Below are positions 1-8,800 of a stretch of 10,443 bases of DNA, piece by piece. This DNA is from Goniomonas avonlea (lineage: Eukaryota; Cryptophyceae; Goniomonadida; Goniomonadaceae). The notes under the pieces were generated by a model. That model made no database searches. It saw only the letters and a list, made by a program, of their open reading frames with translations, and was not told the DNA's origin. Position 1 is the stretch's first letter. Every line of letters starts with the position of its first letter. The stretch is from contig QUTJ01031226.1 of the NCBI GenBank assembly GCA_003573635.1, forward strand, positions 1 to 10,443, given 5' to 3'. The translations under genes and the position numbers were made by a program.

Positions 1-2880
1 ACCTTTGGCAACGTTGTTCTCCAGGATGGTCTCGTACAGAGCGAGGACACCCAACGCCTTGACGGCGCCGCCACCTCCAGAGCTCGCCTCGTTCTTCTGG
101 ATGGCGCAGTTGTACATGTACATGTTGCCTTCGGGGGCCACTACGAGGCCGCCCCCCTCGTTGGAGCTCGCTTGGTTGCCGATGATTTGGAGGTTGCGCA
201 TAGTCGCGTTGACGAACGCGCCAATGTAGAACCCGCCCGCAGCCGAGCCTGCGGTGTTGTAGGAGATCGTCGAGTCCCAGCACTTGATGTCGAGCAGCTT
301 GCCGAAGACCTGCGAGGACCTGTCTCCGAGCGCGTAGAGCGCGCCGCCCTCCCCCCCGGCTCTGTTCTCCACAATCGTCATGAACCGCAAAAACACCACC
401 GCGACAGGGCTCTGGATGTAGATGGCAGCCCCCGTGCGAGCGGAGTTGCGGCGGAGGTCGCAGTTCTGGATGTCCGAGTCCGACGTCCCGGCAATGCTGA
501 TCGCGCCTCCGAAATGCAGCCCCTGATTGTCGAGGAAATCAATCTGAGAGAGCTTCATGGTCGCCTTGCCGTCCAGCGAGAGAGCGCCCGCGAGGCCGTT
601 GGCCTTGTTGCCGACGATACGCAGGCGCTGGCTGGAGTAGCTCGTCATGGTCAAGGTCTTGAAGCCCACGGGGACGTCGACCGAAGTGACAGTGATCGCA
701 GCGCCTTGCTCCGTCGCTGTATTGAGGTGGAATCCCACACTCGCCGTGTCGCCGTTGGAGAAGATGCCGCCAGTCACGATAGCTTTCCCGTTGGAGAGCG
801 CCATCCCGCCTCCGCTCGTTGCCGAGTTGGAGCGGCACGCCAGGACTGTGATCGTTAGAGGAGACACGTCCTGCGAGTACAGGCCGCCTCCGGCCTCTAG
901 CGCCGAGTTCTGGGCGACAAAGACTTGTGTGAGAGTGTGGACTCCGCCCGACAAGTACAGGCCACCACCGCGGCGGCCAGTGGCGGCATTGGTCCAAAAG
1001 CCCTGGGTGGGCGGGCAAGCCAGGCCGCCACACACGTCTGTGATGGCCAGAGCGCCCCCGGTTGCGTGGATGCAGCCCCCATCGAAACCTTTGTTTTCCT
1101 TACAGTAGACCCCCGAGAGGTACCCGGTCACGGTGTTAGCGTTGATTGCACCGCCCGACGCCGTCGCGGTGTTGCCGCGCAGGATGACGCTTTGCATCCA
1201 TAAGTTCACCCGCACCAGGGCGAGACCAGCGCCGTTCGCTGCCGAGTTACTTAGGAACCCCAGGTCGCCGACGGCAAACGTCGTCTGGTTGATCTGCAGA
1301 GAGCCGAGGGCAGCGCCAGTCGTCCCCGCCGACGTCACGTAGAGCCCGCCGCCCTTGGAGGTCGCCGTGTTGCTGCTGACGGCGTTGTTGACCATGGTGA
1401 TGGAGGACACCTCCTCAAAGTACAAGCCGAGACCGCCCGCAACCCCCGTGGTGGTGGTGGTTCCGATGGCGGAGTTGGACAGGAACTTGTTCTGCGTCAG
1501 GACGCAGCCGCGGTGGGCAATGAAGCCGCCGCCACCACTGTACGCCGTGTTGGCCTCGAACGTGCTCGACGTGATCGTGAGCACGCCGCACCGAACCCCG
1601 AAGCACGACCCGTGGAACAGGCCGCCACCGCCGAACACCAGGGTGCTCGCAGTGAGGCCCGGCGGAGGCACCACCACGCTCTTGCCAAGCGCGGAGTTCC
1701 CGGTGAAGGTGACCGACGTCAGCGCAGCGCTGGTCGGGGGCCGCGCTGTGTCGCTCGAGTCGAGGGTGGGCACCATCGCCAGCCCCCCGCCGTCGCGGTG
1801 CGCGGTGTTGTACAAGAAGGACGAGCTCGAGAACACGGCGTCGTTGGTCGGGGTCCCACCTTTCGGGAACTCCTGTCGCACAGTGTAGTACACGCCGCCG
1901 CCGCTACCGGCGTGGTACACGCACTCGCACGCGACTTTGCAGGAAGTGCCGCAGACAGTGTGCTGCGTCACCGGCGCTGTCGGCTCCTCGGCCGTGTTGT
2001 ACTGCACAGTCATGCTGGAAAACACCAGCTTGTGGGGCCCGCCCACGTTGTCGCCCGACTCCATATGGATCAGGGAGCCGCCGCCGATGTAGGCAGTGTT
2101 GTTGGCGAGCGTCGAGTTGTGGAGCGTCAGCGTCGACGACACCGTCGCCGTGGAGTGGAGCGCGAGACCGCCGCCCGCCCCCGTGAGCGAGAACGGCGTG
2201 TACGGCGCAAGCGTGTCCGTCGTGAAACGCTTGTGGAAGTCCGTAGCGGAATTCAGGCTCAGCGTTGACTCGGTTAGGTCTACGGTGCCTCCGTAAGACG
2301 TCTTCACCCACGCCCCTCCTCCCGACAGGGCCTTGTTCGACAAGACGCTGACGCTGGTCAGATACAGGTTGCGGCGGAACGTGTTCTTCTCCCACAGACA
2401 GATGCCACCGCCAGCCCAGTCCGCCTGGTTGCTCTGGAACGTGGACCGCAGCAGCGAGGGGCGAGACTCCAAATAGACTCCACCACCCATCCCGGCTGTA
2501 TTGCTGGAGACGGTGGAGTCCTCTACGACCAGCACGGCACCGCCAGTCTGGGCCACGCCGCCCCCGCGACAGTCCTTGTGAGGCTCGGCCCCGCTCATAG
2601 GCGTCACAGTGGCGTAGGCTGCGGTGGCGCTGCGGGGTTGCGCATAGTTGCCCTTGATTGTGCACGACGAGAGCTTGAACGACCCGCCGGAGGATGTGCC
2701 GCCCTTGATGTGGAGACCGCCGTACCTCACACCTGCGTTGGAGGTGATCGAGACCCCGGAGAGGGTCCAGGAAATCCCGTCGCCACAGGAAGGGCTGCTG
2801 AGGCGCAGCCCGCCAGCCATCGCCCCAAGGCCGGACGTGAAGCTGTCGTTGGTGAAGGTGATGCTGCTGTTGCCAGTCCA
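1..2880 (-). other. Beta-helix block 2 (classical Pmp-like repeats), continues past the left edge
   Basis: The rungs are closer to the classical pattern than in block 1: FQSNQADWAGGGICL, FTGNSALG, FEANTAYSGGGGFI, FLSNSA, ILRGNTATASGGAI, GGGLYL, GGALYAL, EASSGGGGAV. Short Cys-bearing loops interrupt it (VCGTSCKVACEC at 1953-1921, CFGVRC at 1605-1588, VCGGLACPP at about 1035-1009). The last visible residues (ETILENNVAKG) are mid-repeat, so the solenoid continues beyond position 1. There is no membrane segment or C-terminal anchor in view. Confidence 0.88.
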
Positions 2881-5800
2881 GCTGTTGCCCGTCCACAGGC
2901 CGATGTACGCGGGGTCGAGGCACGAGGGCTTCCCGTTGGTGTTGTCGTTGTCGAACTTGATGTCGTTGACGTGGACCACCTCGTGCCCCACGCCACCGGG
3001 CCCAAAGTTCTCCAGGAAGACGTTGGTGGTCTGGTAGAGGCGGTACACAAGCGCGTAGTCGACGGTCAGCGAGACGCCCCCGGTGCATCCCACATTGTTC
3101 GTGGGGCAAATGTTCCCCTTGACGCTGACGGAGGTGAGCGTGTGCACCGACCCTGTCGAGTTGGAGTGCTGCAGGAGCAAACCACCCGCTGCCAGGGTCA
3201 TGCCAGAGGTGACCGTGACCGTGTTGTTGTGCACGAGAGTGCCAACCAAAGTCGCCACACAGCTTGTCATGAGCGAGAGCCCGACCTCCGCAATGCCACC
3301 GGCGGCGTAGATCGCGGTGGTGCCGGAGCCAACCGCCGTATTCTCTGACAAGGTGATGGCGCTGACTGACGTAGTCAGCGCTGTTGACGCAAGCATGAGC
3401 TGCGTGGCAACACCACCAGCCACAACTGACGTGGCCACGTTGGTCGACAGCGTGCCAGAGTTCTTGCTGATGGTAGTTGCTCCACTGAAGGTCAGAGAGT
3501 AAGACGCCGCCCCCGCAACGAAAAGTCTCGCCATACACCCGCCCACAACGTTGTTGGCCGAGGCCACGCCGGTCGCGGTGTGCGCGATGGTGGCCATGTT
3601 GGAGTTGAGAGTGCTGCCAGCGACGGTCATCGTCGTCCCAGCGGAGCCAGACAGCAGCGCGCCGTAGAACCCACCAGCCACGCCTTTGCTGAAACTCGCC
3701 GCCGTGGCGTTGTTGCTGGAGCCGGTCACGCTCGTGAGAGTCACCACCGTCCCTGTCGAGACCTTGGCCGCCGCAATGAGAAAGTGGCCAAAACCACCGG
3801 CAGCGCAGGAGAGCGAGGTGCCGTCCACGGTCGCCCTGTTGCCGGTGAGGGTGGTCGAGGTGAGGGAGTGCGTCGAGGCGCCCAGGGTGTTGGCAAACGT
3901 CAGGCCGACGCCACCTGCGGCAGAGAGGTAGAACCCGCGTGTGGCGCTCGCGACTGCTGCCGGGTTTACAGCCGTTGACGCGACGTTGCCGGTCATGGTG
4001 CAGCCTGAGAAGGTGATGGGCGTGCTCGTGGAGAGCGTGTTGAAGGACGCGCTGAAGGCTCCGGCAGCCGTTGTCTGCATCTGCGCGGCAGCGGTGGCCG
4101 TGTTGGTGACGAACTTGGTGTTGGAGGCTGTGATTGTCGTGGAGACTGAGTCGCTGTTGAAGAGCATGCCCACGCCGCCGCCGATGGCGTTGTTCATGAA
4201 CACGTTGGTCAGCGTGGCCGTGTTGGACGTGAACGTGCAGTCCGAGATAGTGATGGTGTTGGAGGCACTGACCATGCCGACTTGGAGGCCGAGACCACCA
4301 CCCCCGCCGCCGTTGGCCATACCCGTGAACTCGAGGACGTTGGACGTGAAGGTGGACGACGAGATGGACAGGGTGGAGTCTGAGGCACGCCCCGACGTGT
4401 ACACAGCCATGCCGCCGCCGCCCACTGCGAACGCCTGAGAGGGGTCAAACACAAACTCGGTGGCAATCACGCGCGCGGAGTTGGCAGAAAAGGTGCAACC
4501 AGACAGCGTCAGCACGTTGGTCGCGGTCGAGGTGGAGGAGTAGTGGATCAGCAGGCCTCCGGCAGCGGCAGTGACGCGGCCTGACAGGGACCGCGCCGTG
4601 TTGTTGTGCAAGACAACGTTGGTCAGCGTGAGCGCAAGCGGCAGCGAGTCGCTGACGTATATCAGAACGCCGCCCGCCGAGTACTGCTGGTTGCCAATGG
4701 CCTGCATTCCGGAGAAGGTGACGTTAACGAGCTCGATAGTGTGGGTGCCGCCGAGAAACTGCAGGAACCCGGCGTTGCTCATCGCCCCCTTGAACTCCCA
4801 GTTGTGCAGAGCAAACGAAGAGACGCTTGCTGCCACCGTCCACCCGACGGCGGACTGGCCGCTGCAGTCAATCGCGGGGCTTCCGACGTCGCGGACCCAC
4901 CGGGTCGAGGCAGTGAAGTGCTGCGTGCACCACACAGGGTCAATGGTCAGCAGAGTACGGCGTCTAGTAGACGTGAAATCGGATGCCTTGAAGTTGAGCG
5001 TCTCTCCAGGAGTGGCGCGAGCGAGGAAGCTAGTGATCGGCTCCCCCTCAGTCCGAAACAGGCCGCCAGAAGTGGTTTTCTGGCAGTCGGGGGTGCAGCC
5101 GTCAAAGGGGAGGGTGTTTGAGTCGTCGCACTCCTCGCCTTCTTCCAGTACACCGTTGCCGCACTGTCCAATGAGCTTGTAAGCAGGCTTCGACGCGACC
5201 GTGGTGTTGACTTGCACACGGAACTGGCCCCCGGCGGAGGAGTTGGAGATGAGTCCTGCTTGGATCGCAGAGCCACAAATGGAGTGAGTCCCGGCCAGGT
5301 CTGTAGTGCCCGCGCTGGCGTTGGTGCAGCCTGGGGGGCAGTTGAACTGCCACTTGGAGGTCTCGGCGGGGACGTCGCAACACGCCAAGGTCGCACTGCA
5401 GGTGGGGTTGAGCACAACCCCGAGCGGGCAGCTGCCGTCGATCTTCCACGAAGCGCTGAAGCCCTCAGCAAACCCGGTGCTGTCTGTCTCAAACACAACC
5501 AACAGGGCCGGCGACACGCTGCTGGAGGACACGACAGGAGGTGGGAGCGCCTGCCCCGTGTACACCGCCAGCTTCTTTGACGCAACGATTTCGTCGCCGT
5601 CGTAGATTGTCACAAAGTCGGAGCCGGCCTCGAGCTGAAACAGGAAGAAGGAGAGCTCGATGCGGACCTCCTTCCAGCACGCGGCGGTGATGCTGGGGAC
5701 GATGCGCCACTGAATGACTTGGTTGGCCTGGTAGTTGATTCCCGGGCCTGAACCATCGTGAAGCGTGCCGGTGGCCGTTGTGTACGTCACGCTGGTCTTG

Positions 5801-8800
5801 TCGGTCTGGCACTGTGGGGAGCAGCCGTCGAAGGGTGCAGTGTTGCCATCATCGCACTCCTCATCAACCGACTTGAATCCGTTACCGCACACGGATGACA
5901 TCACGAAGAGCGAGCCGGAGCTGAGGGAGAGGTGCGTCACGTTCACAACGCCTCCGGCGCTTCCAATAGCACCGGCGGCGACGGCGTGCGCGCACACCCC
6001 CAAGCTCGTGTTGGTGAACGCGCCCAGACCCAAGGAGGTCGCGACAGGCGGGACGCAGGTGTAACGAGAGCAACCGCACCCGCCGGGGCAGTTGATCAAG
6101 AAACTCGCGTTGACCTTGTTGGTCCCGTCGAACGGCGGCAGGAGGCAGATGAGGGATGTGGAGCACGTCGCGTTGGTCTGCACGCTACGATCGAGCTCAT
6201 ACTCCGCCTCCCAGCCGGCAGCCTGGTCCGTCGCGTCCGACGTGAAGTGCACAAAGAGCTTGGGCACCGCGGCCTGGACGTTAATCACTTTGCGGCTCAG
6301 CTCTGGGGGGTTGTTCTTGGTGTACGTTGCCAAGAGGGGCGCGGTGCTGGTCGCACCCTCGTAGATCAAGAGCTTGTCGGCGTCCAAGGTGTCCAGGGTG
6401 AAGGAGCTGAACACGATCGAAAGGTTCCACGTGGCCCAGCACGTGGCGTAGACGGTGCCAGCGATCGCAGGCGCGATAACCAGCTGCAAGTTAAGCAGCG
6501 GGTCGTAGTCATACGAGGGGCCAGACCCGTCAGAAATACTCTTCTTCGCGTCAGTGAGCGAGAAATCAACCCCGGAAGTGGGCTCAGTGAGGCAGGTCGG
6601 TGAGCACCCGTCGTACGGGACCACACCCCCGTCGTCGCACTCCTCCTCGGGCCCTACGTACCCGTTCGCGCACGACACGGCCACCTGAAAGTGTGTCGCG
6701 TTCGGGATGCTGTAGGTGGCAACGCCGCCGTTGGTAGGGTGGATAAGTGCGGCCCCCAAGGCCGCCGCGCACATGCTCACGTTGCGGAACATGGCCGGAG
6801 TGTTGAGCGGCTGTCCCTCGCGCGCCGAGACGGCAGACCCGCAGCTGCCAGGGCAGGTGACCTTGAAGTCGGTTGTTTGATTGACGGACGAGCAGCAGGC
6901 GAAGTTGGTCGTGCAGGATGGGGCAGTCATGCCTGAGGTGCAGTCCTTGTTCGTCTCGTACGATGCTGAGAACCCAGGGAAGGCGTTGGCGTTGTCGGAG
7001 GAGAACTGGACATACAGCTTAGGCATCGTGGACCGTGATGATTCAATGACGCCGGGCACAGTGGTTCCGGAGTAGATGCCGAGGAGCATGGCCGGGTCGG
7101 CCACATCGCTGTCGTACACCGAGACAGTGTCAACGTTTTCTTCAGTGTAGAAGTCGGAGAACGTCAGCACGACGCGCCAAGTATCGCAGGTTGTGTCGTT
7201 GGTGTAGAGCGCAACGTTGGGCGTGATCTGCCACTGCCCCAGCATCTTATTCTCATAATCGAAGAACGGCCCGCTGCCGTCATGGAAAGTCCCGGTCATG
7301 TTTGTGAAGGAAAAGTACCAATCGCTGATGTCCGCCGGCTCCGGGGTGCACTCGGGTGAGCAACCGTCGAACGGTCTGAGGTCCCCGGGGGCTGGGTCGC
7401 AGAGCTCCGGCGTGTAGTACGTGCTCTTGTGGCCGTTGCCGCACACGCCAATGACAGAGTGAGTCTTGTTCGCCAGGTCAGCCTTGAACTTGACAAAGCC
7501 GCCCTGGGGCCCGAGACCGTCGCCGACGATGGCGGACGCGCAGATACGGTCAGAGTTGTTGAAATACAGACGCGGCGCCGGCAGAGTGGCGTTGTCGCAG
7601 GTCCAGCCAGTGGCGGGGTCGTCGTAGCAGTCGGGGTAGGAGCAGTTCATCGGGCACCGCACCGTAAACGTCTTGAGCGACACGTCATCCCCGAAGTCGG
7701 CGTCGAACTCGCTGTAGTCGCAGCAGTCGAAGGTGGCGTCGCAGGAAGGAACGAGGTAGCTGTGCGGCAAGGGGTCTGGGACGTAGCCCAGAGACTGGCT
7801 CAGGGCCGTAGAGCACACACACTGTCCCAAAACGGAATCCCAGTAGCCTGTCGTACTGCCTGTGCCCGTTGTGGTCCCTGTGCCGCTCCCTGTGCCGCTG
7901 GTACCTGTGCCAGTGCCGGTGCCAGTGCTGGTGCCAGTGCCACTACCTGCGGATCCAGTGCCGCTCCCAAAACCGCTCGTTGTCCCACTCCCAGAGGCGT
8001 AAGGATCATAGAAGCCCGAGCCCGAGGAATACGGGTCGGTGAAGGCATACGGATCGTAAGAAGCAGTTGGGCTCGCGTACGGATCATAGTAACCGCTTCC
8101 ACTGGAGTAGGGGGCGGTGTCCGGGCTGGTCGTCGTTCCGGTTCCTGTCCCTGTCCCTGTCCCTGTCCCTGTTCCAGAGCCCCCCCCGGTTGTTGTTGTA
8201 ACGCCGCAAGTGCACGACGCTCCGTCTGCCAGACCACTGCCGCTTCCGCTACCGCTGCTGCTGCCACCGCCACTGCCCGAGGGAGCGGGAGTTCCATACG
8301 AGACGGGGCAGGGATTGCCCATCATATCGTACTTGCCAATTGCAGCCGCACCAGACGGGCAGCACGGCATGTAGTTGGCGTCGTACCCAGAGTCCGGACA
8401 GGGACTCGGCGTGCACGGGGTGCCCATCATGTCGTACCCCGACGAAGGGCACAGCACGTCGGCAGAAGTACAGGTGTAATATGTGAACGTGTCAAAGTAC
8501 CCGGCGTAGGGGCAGTACGGTGTCATGTCGTGCGACAGGAGCGACCTCGAGTTCCTGAACTGCGCCCGCAGCATATTCACCAGCGACTCCGGTGGTGGGG
8601 CAACGGGCTGGCTTAGCAGCTCGATTTTGGGTGCAGTCTTCTCCTGGTCAGGCTCCTGGTCAGGCTTCTTGTCGGCGGAGAGTACCCGGTTCTTAGTCAG
8701 GTCGAGGCCGCGTTTGCTCGCGGAATCAGCAGTGACGCACGAGCGGTCGATGCGGTACTTGGCGTAGAAGCCGAGCTGAGTCCGGTCAGTGATCTGCAAG

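Larger units (their letters stand above)
7741..8736 (-). other. Inserted linker of module 2 (332 residues): charged stretch, Cys-rich repeats, Gly/Ser/Thr tract
   Basis: This stretch is absent between the CUB-like and LCCL-like domains of the other four modules. It starts with a charged, Pro-containing segment (KKPDQEPDQE, PVAPPPESL) and a basic patch (RAQFRNSRS). It continues with Cys-rich CPxxGYD repeats (8514-8299) and a flexible Ser-Gly and Thr-Gly tract (about 8280-7855) interrupted by DPY motifs. It ends with GYWDSVLGQCVCS and a Cys that begins the LCCL spacer. The composition suggests an extended, possibly O-glycosylated spacer. I recognise no family in it. Confidence 0.8.

Noticed and set aside
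172-2268. Several plus-strand open frames of 150-250 codons (for example 172-858 and 1513-2268)
   Set aside because: All are antisense shadows of beta-helix block 2 with Arg/Val/Glu-rich composition and no recognisable domain.
1904-3538. A 544-codon open frame on the minus strand
   Set aside because: It is a different frame from the beta-helix. Its translation is His/Arg/Gln-rich without rung motifs, while the other frame gives continuous FxxN/GGG repeats over the same bases.
7429-8616. A 395-codon open frame on the plus strand
   Set aside because: It lies antisense to the linker and LCCL 2 and gives biased composition (Arg/Ala/Val-rich, Cys/Pro tracts) typical of the complement of a GC-rich coding frame. 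It shows no domain signature.
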